The translations under genes and the position numbers were made by a program. From Afipia sp. (GTDB lineage Bacteria; Pseudomonadota; Alphaproteobacteria; Rhizobiales; Xanthobacteraceae), in assembly GCA_016201045.1 (NCBI GenBank), contig JACQDM010000001.1:186001-250000 (forward strand): DNA of 64,000 nt. Direction: 5' to 3'. Positions within the stretch are counted from its first letter, which is position 1. Each line of letters opens with the position of its first letter. Below the pieces are notes generated by a model. It ran no database searches and was not told the DNA's origin. It was given only the letters and a program-made list of their open reading frames with translations. Positions 56,768-63,996 of this stretch are shown in pieces.

Positions 56768-57415
56768 ATGAGCAACGAAATATTTTTGAAGAATTGCATC
56801 ACGATGTGGGGGAAGCAACGCGATCGTGACGTCTTGCCAGCTACAACGGCTTCGTTGGTCGTATCCATACTCTTCGCGAAAATTTGCTGGATATTAGATG
56901 CATCATCTATGTCACTATATTGGGTCGCACGAATTCCAATCGATAAACACGATTTCAAAAGGCAACAGCCGCAAATACAAATCTCATCTCAGGCGCCACC
57001 AAACACAAAATCCCGACGAACTAGAAAGATTGCGCTCTCTGTTGCTGTTCTTACAGCTTTGGCAGCTCCTTTTGTTACAAAAATATATAAGACACACCCA
57101 ACCTATGGGATTTGGACCCCTCTAAATGCAGAAGAGCAGCGAGAATTAACTGCTTACCTCAACAAGAACGATTGGTGCCGCACATACAATTCAGCCTCAT
57201 TTGCAGCAAAGTATTTTTGCGAATCAGAAAAGCAGCGACTTTTGGATCAGGGAAACTATCAATATTATTTTGACAACGCTAAGTATTTTGGCGCGATAGT
57301 GAGCGTCATGGGCGGGATCTTCGTTATCACCTATTTTTTTATATTGTTAGGGACAGCTGTTTTTCGAGTCGCCGTCAATTTATTTCGTCGTTACTGGTCG
57401 TGGTTGAACGCGTAA
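56768..57415 (+). CDS. AT-rich orphan membrane protein
   Basis: I do not recognise this 215-residue protein. Hydrophobic stretches lie at about 31-44, 86-103 (IALSVAVLTALAAPFV) and 174-200 (IVSVMGGIFVITYFFILLG), so two or three membrane spans are likely. A soluble loop of about 70 residues between the last two contains three Tyr-rich motifs and two Cys (DWCRTYN, KYFCESE). The gene is visibly more AT-rich than its neighbours and uses rare A/T-ending codons, a sign of recent transfer. No ribosome site is clear and the true start could be further in. No partner gene is evident. Confidence 0.5.
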   Translation: MSNEIFLKNCITMWGKQRDRDVLPATTASLVVSILFAKICWILDASSMSLYWVARIPIDKHDFKRQQPQIQISSQAPPNTKSRRTRKIALSVAVLTALAAPFVTKIYKTHPTYGIWTPLNAEEQRELTAYLNKNDWCRTYNSASFAAKYFCESEKQRLLDQGNYQYYFDNAKYFGAIVSVMGGIFVITYFFILLGTAVFRVAVNLFRRYWSWLNA

Positions 57416-57523
57416 ATTGTAGTGCCGGTCAAGAAGCGCGTGAAGAAGGCTTCGACGAGCAAATAGTTCGTCTCAATACCACACCTTCGGAAACAACTCC
57501 CTGCCGTGAGAATCGGAACCACC

Positions 57524-57910
57524 ATGCGCCATCGCAGCGTCGCCGCCTTGGCGATCTTTTCCCCGGCGATCTATTTTCCGGCGATTGAGTCAGTCAGTGC
57601 CGCGGTGTGTCACGGCCGTTTCTATCCCTACAGCTTCTGCCCGCGCTGCACCTCGGTTTCGGTCAAGACGACGAAGCGCGACACGCCCTGCTCGGTCGAC
57701 ATCAATGTCGGCGGCCGCAGGATTTATGTCGGCTCGAAGATCGCCAAGCGCCCGAGCCACGGTCAGGCCGGCGTCGAGGGACCGTCGGTCGCCTATGTCC
57801 CCGCGAGGGGATTTACCGGAACCGACAAATTCACGGTCGAATGGGATTTGCTCGAAGGCGAGAAGGCGCTCGTCATCTTCGTCGAATACACAATCGACGT
57901 GACGCCCTGA
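57524..57910 (+). CDS. small secreted protein with Ig/cadherin-like C-terminal strand motif
   Basis: The 128-residue product starts at the ATG at 57524 with GGAA six bases upstream. Residues 1-26 (ending ESVSAAV) form a signal peptide. Four Cys follow early (VCHGRF, FCPRCT, TPCSVD), suggesting disulfides in the periplasm. The segment VAYVPARGFTGTDKFTVEWD has the look of bacterial Ig or cadherin-like domains (Y-P-GFTGTD-F). I can describe but not name it. Confidence 0.65.
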   Translation: MRHRSVAALAIFSPAIYFPAIESVSAAVCHGRFYPYSFCPRCTSVSVKTTKRDTPCSVDINVGGRRIYVGSKIAKRPSHGQAGVEGPSVAYVPARGFTGTDKFTVEWDLLEGEKALVIFVEYTIDVTP

Positions 57911-57940
57911 GAACGCGCAGCCCTCCTCCGCCCACCAAAA

Positions 57941-57964
57941 AGCCCCGTCATTTCTGACGAGGCT
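57941..57964 (-). terminator. terminator downstream of cspA
   Basis: AGCCCCGTCA (57941-57950) pairs with TGACGAGGCT (57955-57964) around TTTC, with one mismatch. On the minus strand the stem is followed by TTTTTGG, a U-run. It lies about 125 bases past the cold-shock gene stop, so the transcript has a long 3' tail. Confidence 0.55.
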
Positions 57965-58088
57965 CCTGTCCGTTGTTCCAGTACATCCGTGAAACAGCCG
58001 GGAAGCCGAAATCGCGCCGATACATCCACGGCGCAGCTTGGCGGCTTCGATGGCTTGCGCGCGGAAGGCGAACCTTCCGCTGCGCGAT

Positions 58089-58298
58089 TTACGCGACCTT
58101 GAGTTCTTCCGCGCTGGTCTTGCCGCGCGCCTTGTCGGTCTTCAGTTCATAGCTGACCGTCTGGCCTTCATTCAGGTTCTGCAACCCTGCACGCTCGACC
58201 GCGCTGATGTGAACGAACACATCCTGCCCGCCGTCGTTCGGCTGAATGAACCCGAAACCCTTGGTCGCGTTGAACCACTTAACTGTACCTGTCGGCAT
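58089..58298 (-). CDS. cspA: cold shock domain protein
   Basis: This 69-residue OB-fold protein binds single-stranded RNA and DNA. RNP1 reads KGFGFIQP (about 13-20) and RNP2 DVFVHIS (about 26-32); [10 protein letters not shown] begins the domain. Size is exactly that of CspA-type proteins. A GAGAGA purine stretch lies close upstream of the ATG. Cold or stress induction through its 5' leader is usual but not readable here. Confidence 0.93.
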   Translation of the reverse strand: MPTGTVKWFNATKGFGFIQPNDGGQDVFVHISAVERAGLQNLNEGQTVSYELKTDKARGKTSAEELKVA

Positions 58299-58552
58299 CG
58301 TCTCTCTCCAAAAATACGCGCAACCGCGCGCTCGCGCGATGCATCCAACTTTCAGCGATGTCTTTGGAAAGGTGCGAGGGCGAAAACCGCCGAGGCCGTA
58401 CTAACAAAGCAATGCCAGCAATCGAATGCGCGCTCAGTAACAGGTCTGCGTGCGAAAGCAACCGATGAATTGTGTCCATGCGGAGGCGCGGCTCTCGTTT
58501 GCGCCGAATTCGTGCTTATATGCAAAGAGCACGCAGCCTTTGGGGATTTACC

Positions 58553-58792
58553 ATGTCGAAAGTGCCGAGCGCCGAGCAGACTGCGCGCAAGGAACGGATG
58601 CGCGTCGCCGCCGAGGAAGGCATTGTCGCGATGGCCGAGGTGCGCTCGAACGACGTTGCGGTTCGCAAGAACATGGCGCGGCTGCGCGAGCTTCGCCTCG
58701 CCAATGAAGCCGCGGAAGCAGCAAGCGCGCGCGCCGCCGCTGCCGAAGCGCCGAAGAAGAAGCGCGCGAAGAAGGCCGCGACGCCCGCCTGA
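58553..58792 (+). CDS. small Lys/Ala-rich helical protein
   Basis: The 79-residue product starts at the ATG at 58553, preceded by TGGGGA. The first 50 residues are charged helix (EQTARKERMRVAAEEGIVAM, then VRSNDVAVRKNMARLREL). The tail is Ala-rich and ends in EAPKKKRAKKAATPA, a histone-like basic end. Similar short proteins are conserved in Hyphomicrobiales without known function; nucleic-acid binding is a fair guess. Confidence 0.65.
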   Translation: MSKVPSAEQTARKERMRVAAEEGIVAMAEVRSNDVAVRKNMARLRELRLANEAAEAASARAAAAEAPKKKRAKKAATPA

Positions 58793-58922
58793 TCCTCCGT
58801 TCACATTGTTGAATTGTTCGCAGGTTCCCTCGGAACATCGCGCCGCCGATGCGGTTATGCGCCACGGGGCTTGGAGATTCATCACGGCCCGGCTTTGCCG
58901 CGCCGAACGAAGGACCATGCTC

Positions 58923-59495
58923 ATGAAAAAGCTGCTCGTTATCTTCGCCGCGACCACCATGCTGACCGGCGCAGCGCTCGCCGAATCCGTCACCGAGAAA
59001 ACCGGCGTCAATTCCGCGCTCGGCGTTTCGCCCTCGACGCAGGATTTCGTCACGGAAGTGGCAACCAGCGACATGACCGAGATCGCCGCCGGCAAGATTG
59101 CGCAGGAGCGCGGCAACGTCGCCGAGAAGAAGTTCGGCGCGCAGATGGTCGCCGATCACACCAGGACCAGCGAAGAGGTCAAGGCGATGGTCGCAGGCGG
59201 CAAGGTGAAGGCCGAATTGCCGAAGGCGCTGCCCTCGTCCGCGCAGGGCAAGCTCGACGATCTGAAGAACGCCAAGCCTGCGGATTTCTCCGCCGCCTAC
59301 GACCCGATGCAGGTGAGCGCGCATGAGGACGCGGTTTCACTCTTTGAGCGCTACGGCAAGAGCGGCGACAATGCCGAACTGAAGGCATGGGCCAGCAAGA
59401 CCCTGCCCGCGCTCAAGTATCACCTCGACATGGCCAACCAGCTCGACAAGGATCGCATGCGTCCGACCGTCGGCCAGTCCAACGACCGCCGCTGA
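58923..59495 (+). CDS. DUF4142 family periplasmic protein
   Basis: This 190-residue protein has a signal peptide at 1-21 (MKKLLVIFAATTMLTGAALA). The DUF4142 body follows: STQDFVTEVATSDMTEIAAG, KKFGAQMVADHTRTSEEV and AHEDAVSLFERYGKSGDNAEL, a four-helix bundle of ferritin-like appearance without metal ligands I can assign. Members are stress-linked outer-layer or periplasmic proteins. GAAGGA lies eight bases before the ATG at 58923 and only two before an earlier ATG at 58917. A terminator ends the gene. Confidence 0.85.
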   Translation: MKKLLVIFAATTMLTGAALAESVTEKTGVNSALGVSPSTQDFVTEVATSDMTEIAAGKIAQERGNVAEKKFGAQMVADHTRTSEEVKAMVAGGKVKAELPKALPSSAQGKLDDLKNAKPADFSAAYDPMQVSAHEDAVSLFERYGKSGDNAELKAWASKTLPALKYHLDMANQLDKDRMRPTVGQSNDRR

Positions 59496-59511
59496 GTTCC
59501 ACCGAAACGAG

Positions 59512-59539
59512 AAGCCCCGGAGTTTTCTCCGGGGCTTTT
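59512..59539 (+). terminator. Rho-independent terminator of the DUF4142 gene
   Basis: GCCCCGGAG (59514-59522) pairs perfectly with CTCCGGGGC (59527-59535) around TTTT, followed by TTTT. It lies 17 bases after the stop codon. Confidence 0.85.
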
Positions 59540-59617
59540 GCCACTGCGCTCTTCCATGTCCGGCAACACTCAATCAGTCAAGGTCGGACCATAGCTCAAC
59601 TCTCGTCTTGACAAAAG

Positions 59618-59629
59618 GATTATTTTCCC
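59618..59629. repeat. left copy of 12-base direct repeat flanking the transposon
   Basis: GGATTATTTTCC lies directly outside the left inverted end; an identical copy lies directly outside the right end (61745-61756). With one preceding A the match is 13 bases. It is the probable target duplication, although IS1595-family elements normally make 8-base duplications. Confidence 0.7.
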
Positions 59630-59630
59630 A

Positions 59631-59656
59631 ATTACGTAGTTGACACCACAAGCCCT
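59631..59656. repeat. left terminal inverted repeat of the transposon
   Basis: Twenty-six bases, with AATTACGTAG and GACACCACAA as the two conserved blocks. The right end carries AC in place of TT between them and A in place of G after them. It lies 35 bases before the transposase ATG, so it probably also overlaps the transposase promoter. Confidence 0.8.
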
Positions 59657-59690
59657 ATATGCTGTATTCGGGCCATCAGGAGCGATGGTC

Positions 59691-60626
59691 ATGGCTAAAG
59701 GTTTCAAAGCACCCCAGTTTCACAACGAAGACGCCGCCCGCGTATGGCTTGAGGCCGCGCGTTGGCAGGATGGTCCTGTGTGTCCTAACTGCGGTTCGCT
59801 CAAGCATTACAAAAACAAGTCCAAGGCTGGCGTCTATCGCTGCGGCGAGAAGGAGTGCCGCAAGGATTTCACCGTCATGACCAAGAGCGTCATGGAACGT
59901 AGCCACGCGCCTCTCACGGCTTGGGCCACGGCCTTTCATCTCTATGCGTCATCCAAGAAGGGCTTCACCGCTACTCAACTGGAGCGCATCCTAGGCTGTC
60001 AGTACAACACCGCTTGGTTCATCCATCATCGCGTGATGGAAGCAATGCGCCGTGGCGGTCTTGCTCCTCTCGGTGGAGAGGGAAAGATCGTTGAAGCCGA
60101 CGAAACGTATTATGGCGAAGTGCCAGAGTCTAAGCGCCGCAAGGTAACAACCAGCGGTCGTCCGTTCACTAAGTCTGGCCGTGGCGGCCCGTCGAACAAG
60201 CGCAGCATCGTTGCTCTCGTCGAGCGCGGCGGCGATGTTCGCACATTCCATGTGCCGTTCGCTGACGCTGCTACCGTTGCTAACATTGTCAATTCAAACG
60301 TGGCCCGCGAATCGCGTTTGCATACTGACGAGTCGCGCCTCTACACCAAGGTAGGCGCTAACTTTGCGAAGCATGAAACGGTCAATCATTCCGCCAAGGA
60401 ATACGCCCGTGGCGACGTGAATACGAACACCGTTGAAGGCTTCTTCGGTATCTTTAAGCGCGGCATGCGTGGCAACTATCAGCATTGCGCTGAAAAGAAC
60501 TTACACCGCTATCTCGCGGAATTTGAATTTCGTTACAATACTCGCACGATCACTGACGGGGAACGTGCAGCCCTTGCTGTTAAGGGTGCAGACGGCAAGC
60601 GTCTAACGTACCGACAACCTCACTAG
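59691..60626 (+). CDS. IS1595 family transposase
   Basis: This 311-residue transposase has an N-terminal zinc ribbon (Cys31, Cys34, Cys51, Cys56: CPNC and CGEKEC). Then comes a helix-turn-helix-like part (TATQLERILGCQYNTAWFIHH) and the ISXO2-type catalytic domain. Acidic residues are Asp137 (VEADETYYG), Asp213 (HTDESRLY) and Glu249 (NTVEGFFGIFKRGMRG). Length is normal and no frame break is seen, so it looks active. AGGAG eight bases before the ATG at 59691 makes that the better start than the ATG at 59685. Confidence 0.92.
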   Translation: MAKGFKAPQFHNEDAARVWLEAARWQDGPVCPNCGSLKHYKNKSKAGVYRCGEKECRKDFTVMTKSVMERSHAPLTAWATAFHLYASSKKGFTATQLERILGCQYNTAWFIHHRVMEAMRRGGLAPLGGEGKIVEADETYYGEVPESKRRKVTTSGRPFTKSGRGGPSNKRSIVALVERGGDVRTFHVPFADAATVANIVNSNVARESRLHTDESRLYTKVGANFAKHETVNHSAKEYARGDVNTNTVEGFFGIFKRGMRGNYQHCAEKNLHRYLAEFEFRYNTRTITDGERAALAVKGADGKRLTYRQPH

Positions 60627-60688
60627 ACCTAATTACTCTCATTTCGTCGCGCGCCTGAAACGCAATTGGCGCAAAGGGAGAAACAAAT

Positions 60689-60850
60689 ATGAGCGAGATT
60701 AATTCTTGGATTATTGGGTATTTCCGTGACTACGGGACAATGACGATATGTGGATTGCTTTTTGCCGGAGTAATTTATCTGGAAAAGATCAGAAATGATG
60801 TTTCGGTTATCCGTGCCATCATGTGGAAACGTCATTTCAACGAAGGCTAG
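60689..60850 (+). CDS. transposon passenger 1: 53-residue single-span membrane protein
   Basis: AAGGGAG lies eight bases before the ATG. The product begins MSEINSWIIGYFRDYGTMTI and has one membrane helix at about 18-32 (TMTICGLLFAGVIYL). A basic amphipathic tail (EKIRNDVSVIRAIMWKRHF) follows. Size and shape resemble small holin- or type I toxin-like proteins, but I recognise no family. Its TAG stop shares the palindrome CTAG (60847-60850) with the stop of the convergent passenger 2. Confidence 0.6.
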   Translation: MSEINSWIIGYFRDYGTMTICGLLFAGVIYLEKIRNDVSVIRAIMWKRHFNEG

Positions 60851-61017
60851 CCCGTCTTCGATTTCCGCCTTGCGGGCTTATTCTGTCCGCGTGACTCGCC
60901 ATTCTTTTTCGGGATAGCCTTCAATGGTGTTGGGGGACCAGCGAACGCGCCGCGCAATGTGGCTTGCAAACGCTCCCTAGTTTCCTTGTTGCTATATTGC
61001 TCAGAGTCTTTTGCCAT
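60847..61017 (-). CDS. transposon passenger 2: 56-residue basic protein
   Basis: The frame begins MAKDSEQYSNKETRERLQAT and ends in a basic tail (GQNKPARRKSKTG). It has the short helical core plus Lys/Arg/Pro tail seen in small phage- and transposon-linked proteins of Hyphomicrobiales (ET-x-R-x6-L-R-GA.AGPP pattern). The ATG lies on CATG (61015-61018), shared with passenger 3 on the other strand. The upstream ribosome site is weak. Composition supports a real gene; function unknown. Confidence 0.5.
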   Translation of the reverse strand: MAKDSEQYSNKETRERLQATLRGAFAGPPTPLKAIPKKNGESRGQNKPARRKSKTG

Positions 61018-61648
61018 GGCTGATGCCGATCCAGAGATTAAGAAGGCTCTTAATGATTTCGCACTCACTAGAGCCGCTGCGCTAAATACCTACGCCGCCC
61101 TTGAACAATCACTAGCGGGACTTTTCAGCACGCTGATGGGCGCTCAAGGTAAGCCAGTCGATATCCGAAAATCATACCTCGTTTTCGCGCAAATCCTAAG
61201 CTACCGCCATCGCAGAGTAATGCTCACAAACCTTATTAAAATCGAGTATGGCGACCAGTACGACGTTTTCACTAAGAGCCTTATGAAGCGATTGGGAAAA
61301 GTGGAAGACCAAAGAAACAAAGTAGTACACTGGATCGTTTTAAGCGGCACGCCAGGCGGTGAAAAATTCAATGCTGCGCGGGACATTGCATTGCATCAGC
61401 ACCCGAACATTTTTGGGCCTGATAAAATGACAAAAACCGACTTGGAACTGTTCACTTCCAAATCACTATTCTTGAAAGACTTAGTCTTCAACTTTGATTT
61501 TTATCTGAAGTGGGGATCGGCAATGCCGAATTACCCATCAATGGCCACATGGCCTGAAATATTTCAGCGACCAGTGGACTATCCTCTCCCGAGCGACCAT
61601 CCACTATCCCAGACTCATACAGAACCGTCAGGCCAGCCTCAATCATAG
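61016..61648 (+). CDS. transposon passenger 3: HEPN-like helical protein, candidate RNase
   Basis: This 210-residue, mainly helical protein has no membrane span. DQRNKVVHWIVL (98-109) contains Arg100-Asn101-x3-His105, an R-x4-H motif with a polar residue after Arg, as in the active site of HEPN-fold RNases. Helices before it (ALTRAAALNTYAALEQSLAG, then RHRRVMLTNLIK) fit the HEPN bundle. The C-terminus is Pro/His-rich. The ATG sits on the CATG shared with passenger 2 and has no ribosome site; an upstream GTG (60959) is an alternative. The last 161 bases overlap passenger 4. The HEPN call is inference from the motif. Confidence 0.6.
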   Translation: MADADPEIKKALNDFALTRAAALNTYAALEQSLAGLFSTLMGAQGKPVDIRKSYLVFAQILSYRHRRVMLTNLIKIEYGDQYDVFTKSLMKRLGKVEDQRNKVVHWIVLSGTPGGEKFNAARDIALHQHPNIFGPDKMTKTDLELFTSKSLFLKDLVFNFDFYLKWGSAMPNYPSMATWPEIFQRPVDYPLPSDHPLSQTHTEPSGQPQS

Positions 61649-61682
61649 CCGGCGTAATTTCAATTTCAGGCGCGCCAGACAT
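61488..61682 (-). CDS. transposon passenger 4: 64-residue small protein
   Basis: GGAGG lies seven bases before the ATG, a strong site. The product begins MSGAPEIEITPAMIEAGLTV, a pattern (EITPxMIEAG) common in short accessory proteins of rhizobia and their phages. It is acidic and helical with no signal peptide. The gene overlaps the 3' part of passenger 3 in antisense by 161 bases. Because of the overlap the two cannot be varied independently. An antitoxin role is possible but not supported by motif. Confidence 0.55.
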   Translation of the reverse strand: MSGAPEIEITPAMIEAGLTVLYESGIVDGRSGEDSPLVAEIFQAMWPLMGNSALPIPTSDKNQS

Positions 61683-61717
61683 CGGAAACCTCCGTTTTGT
61701 CCGAAGCACTATATCAT

Positions 61718-61743
61718 GGGTTTGTGGTGTCGTCTACGTAATT
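61718..61743. repeat. right terminal inverted repeat of the transposon
   Basis: Read on the minus strand it is AATTACGTAG-AC-GACACCACAA-A-CCC. It matches the left end at 23 of 26 positions. It begins 35 bases beyond the passenger 4 ATG. Confidence 0.8.
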
Positions 61744-61744
61744 A

Positions 61745-61756
61745 GGATTATTTTCC
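61745..61756. repeat. right copy of 12-base direct repeat flanking the transposon
   Basis: GGATTATTTTCC, identical to 59618-59629. Joining the flanks at this repeat gives TTGACA (59609-59614), 15 bases, then TATACC (61757-61762), so the target appears to have been the spacer of a promoter for the downstream gene. Confidence 0.7.
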
Positions 61757-61779
61757 TATACCAGTTTTCTGGAACAGGA

Positions 61780-62148
61780 ATGAGAAAGATAATGAGCCTT
61801 CTTAGAAACCTTGAGCGTAATGTCTTGAATTTGAAAGCAGAGGCAAGTCATGCCGCTGCAGAAGTCAAGTTTCGAAAATTGATGCATGCTATTAAAGCAG
61901 GCTTCGATCCCAGCCAACCGCGAGACGAAAGCGGACGTTGGTCGGACGCTGGCGCTTCGTCCGCCAATAGTGAGGCGGACGTGCAGCCCGCGCTGGCAAG
62001 CTACTCAAACATCGAAGAGTGCAACTTTCAGTTCAAGAAAGACCTCATTCAATGCAAATTCACCGGCCTCAGAAATTGCTATGCTCAGGCGATGGTGCGG
62101 CTCATCGCATGCGAACGCGGCCATCCTATTCCGCCGTTGAACTACTAG
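61780..62148 (+). CDS. small Cys-containing protein with FDPSQPRDESGRW motif, candidate toxin-like effector
   Basis: The 122-residue product has a charged helical N-terminus (about 1-45). The motif AGFDPSQPRDESGRWSDAG (about 45-63), which also occurs in phage head-linked and polymorphic-toxin-type proteins, follows. The C-terminal domain has four Cys: EECNFQF, LIQCKFTGLRNCYAQAM and IACERG. It ends HPIPPLNY. From memory, this end recurs in a Bradyrhizobium small-protein family. AGGA lies one base before the ATG at 61780; the ATG at 61792 is an alternative. The partner gene starts 13 bases after the stop. Toxic function is a guess from layout. Confidence 0.6.
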   Translation: MRKIMSLLRNLERNVLNLKAEASHAAAEVKFRKLMHAIKAGFDPSQPRDESGRWSDAGASSANSEADVQPALASYSNIEECNFQFKKDLIQCKFTGLRNCYAQAMVRLIACERGHPIPPLNY

Positions 62149-62161
62149 GACTCGTTCATCA

Positions 62162-62491
62162 ATGATTATTGCATCAAGAGTCCTTCAATTCACCACCCAC
62201 TCGGGAACAAAGGCTGTTCAGATTGACCTCTTTCGGCCTGAGCAGAACGATGGCGATTGGATCTGTCATTACACAGTCCACTGGCCGGATAAAGCGTGGC
62301 AAAGTTTCGGCGGTGGTTATGATGCGATACAGGCGCTTCTGTCCGCTCTTCAGAAAATAGGGTTTGAGCTTTATGCCAGCGAAGCCAACAAGACCGGAAA
62401 GTTGACATGGGGAAATTGGGAAGGTTTCGGCTTTCCCGTGCCGCAAAATGCGCGCGACCTTTTAAAAGGGGACGACGCTAAATTTCTCTGA
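62162..62491 (+). CDS. DUF6968-like protein, possible partner of the upstream gene
   Basis: This 109-residue protein has ASRVLQFTTHSGTKAVQIDL at the start, then GDWICHYTVHWPDKA, DAIQALLSALQKIGFELYAS and GFGFPVPQNARDLLKGDD. This is the layout I associate with DUF6968, a small beta/alpha domain often found beside toxin-like genes. There is no signal peptide. It follows the Cys-rich gene by 13 bases, so the two form an operon. An immunity role would fit but is unproven. The bidirectional terminator after it ends the unit. Confidence 0.65.
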   Translation: MIIASRVLQFTTHSGTKAVQIDLFRPEQNDGDWICHYTVHWPDKAWQSFGGGYDAIQALLSALQKIGFELYASEANKTGKLTWGNWEGFGFPVPQNARDLLKGDDAKFL

Positions 62492-62498
62492 AACAAAA

Positions 62499-62522
62499 AG
62501 CCCCGGAGCGATCCGGGGCTTC
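62499..62522. terminator. bidirectional terminator between the DUF6968-like gene and ahcY
   Basis: AAGCCCCGGA (62499-62508) pairs perfectly with TCCGGGGCTT (62513-62522) around GCGA. On the minus strand it is followed by TTTGTTTC, so it ends the ahcY transcript; on the plus strand the trailing CCTTATT is weaker. Confidence 0.85.
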
Positions 62523-62544
62523 CTTATTCTGAATTGAGCGTCGC

Positions 62545-63996
62545 TCAATAGCGGTAATGATCGCTCTTGAACGGGCCTTCGGTTTTCACGCCGATATAGT
62601 CGGCCTGATCCTTGCGCAGCTTGGTCAGGTTCACGCCGATCTTGGCGAGGTGAAGCATCGCGACCTTTTCATCCAATGACTTCGGCAACACGTACACTTC
62701 CTTTTTGTACTTGCCGTCCTTGTTGTTGGCGTAGAGTTCGATCTGCGCCAGCGTCTGGTTGGTGAACGACGCCGACATCACGAACGACGGATGCCCCATC
62801 GCGTTGCCGAGGTTCACGAGACGGCCTTCGGAGAGAAGGATCATGCGCTTGCCGTCCGGGAACGTGATTTCGTCCACCTGCGGCTTGATGTTGTCCCACT
62901 TCATGTTCTTCAGATGCGCGACCTGAATCTCGTTGTCGAAGTGACCGATGTTGCAGACGATGGCGCGATCCTTCATCGCGCGCATATGCTCGATGGTGAT
63001 GATGTCCTTGTTGCCCGTCGCGGTGACGAAAATGTCGGCGCGGGGCGCGGCCTGTTCCATCGTCACGACTTCGTAGCCTTCCATCGCCGCCTGCAGCGCG
63101 CAAATAGGATCGATCTCCGACACCATCACGCGGCAACCGGCCTGGCGCAGCGAGGCGGCCGAGCCTTTGCCGACGTCGCCGAAGCCCGCAACCATCGCGG
63201 TCTTACCTGACATCATCACGTCGGTGCCGCGACGGATGCCGTCCACCAGCGACTCGCGGCAACCATAGAGATTGTCGAACTTCGACTTGGTGACCGAGTC
63301 GTTGACATTGATGGCAGGCCACAACAGCGTGCCGGCCTTCTGCATGTCGTAAAGGCGATGCACGCCCGTGGTGGTTTCTTCCGACACACCCTTGATCGAG
63401 TCAGCGATGGCCTTGAAGTAACCCTTCGGCTTTTCCTTCAACTGCTTCTTCAGCAGCGCGAAGAACACTTCTTCTTCCTCCGACTGCGGCTTGTCGAGAA
63501 ACGCCGTGTCGCCGTTCTCGGCGCGCAGGCCGAGATGGACGTACATCGTCGCATCGCCGCCGTCGTCGAGGATCATGTTCGGATGCAGGGATTCACCAGG
63601 CTTTGCACCGTGCCAGTCGAACAGCTTGGCGGTGTAGTCCCAATAATCCTTCAGCGTCTCGCCCTTCACCGCGAACACCGGAATGCCCGCAGCGGCAATC
63701 GCAGCTGCTGCGTGATCCTGCGTCGAATAGATGTTGCACGAGACCCAGCGGATGTCGGCGCCGAGTGCTTTCAGCGTCTCAATAAGAACGCCGGTCTGAA
63801 TCGTCATGTGCAGCGAGCCTGCGATGCGCGCGCCTTTCAACGGCTGCTTCGGGCCGTATTCTTCGCGCGTCGCCATCAGGCCCGGCATTTCGGTTTCGGC
63901 CAGCGACAATTCCTTGCGGCCGAATGGAGCAAGGTCCATGTCGGCGACGATATAGTCGTTGAAGCCTGCGGGGGCTTTGGCGGCTGCGGTGCTCAT
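62545..63996 (-). CDS. ahcY: adenosylhomocysteinase (S-adenosyl-L-homocysteine hydrolase)
   Basis: This complete 483-residue NAD-dependent enzyme splits S-adenosylhomocysteine to adenosine and homocysteine. Substrate residues appear in [16 protein letters not shown] and [16 protein letters not shown], and the NAD fold in [17 protein letters not shown]. The C-terminal KSDHYRY is invariant and reaches the neighbouring subunit. The length, with its insert of about 40 residues, is the bacterial type. The ATG lies only four bases from the window edge, so any upstream SAH riboswitch or promoter is outside view. Confidence 0.97.
   Translation of the reverse strand: MSTAAAKAPAGFNDYIVADMDLAPFGRKELSLAETEMPGLMATREEYGPKQPLKGARIAGSLHMTIQTGVLIETLKALGADIRWVSCNIYSTQDHAAAAIAAAGIPVFAVKGETLKDYWDYTAKLFDWHGAKPGESLHPNMILDDGGDATMYVHLGLRAENGDTAFLDKPQSEEEEVFFALLKKQLKEKPKGYFKAIADSIKGVSEETTTGVHRLYDMQKAGTLLWPAINVNDSVTKSKFDNLYGCRESLVDGIRRGTDVMMSGKTAMVAGFGDVGKGSAASLRQAGCRVMVSEIDPICALQAAMEGYEVVTMEQAAPRADIFVTATGNKDIITIEHMRAMKDRAIVCNIGHFDNEIQVAHLKNMKWDNIKPQVDEITFPDGKRMILLSEGRLVNLGNAMGHPSFVMSASFTNQTLAQIELYANNKDGKYKKEVYVLPKSLDEKVAMLHLAKIGVNLTKLRKDQADYIGVKTEGPFKSDHYRY

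Larger units (their letters stand above)
59630..61744. mobile_element. IS1595-type transposon with four passenger genes, about 2.1 kb
   Basis: The element runs between imperfect inverted ends. The left end is AATTACGTAGTTGACACCAC followed by AAGCCC (59631-59656); the right end matches it over 26 bases with three mismatches (61718-61743, complement). Outside both ends stands GGATTATTTTCC. Inside lie the transposase (59691-60626) and four small genes: 60689-60850 (+), 60847-61017 (-), 61016-61648 (+) and 61488-61682 (-). Intact ends, intact transposase and flush repeats indicate a recent insertion. Some IS1595 subgroups are known to carry passengers. Confidence 0.82.

Noticed and set aside
58038-59495. 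485-codon plus-strand frame ending with DUF4142
   Set aside because: The first 295 codons read across the cspA antisense strand and another gene; the signal peptide at 58923 marks the true start.
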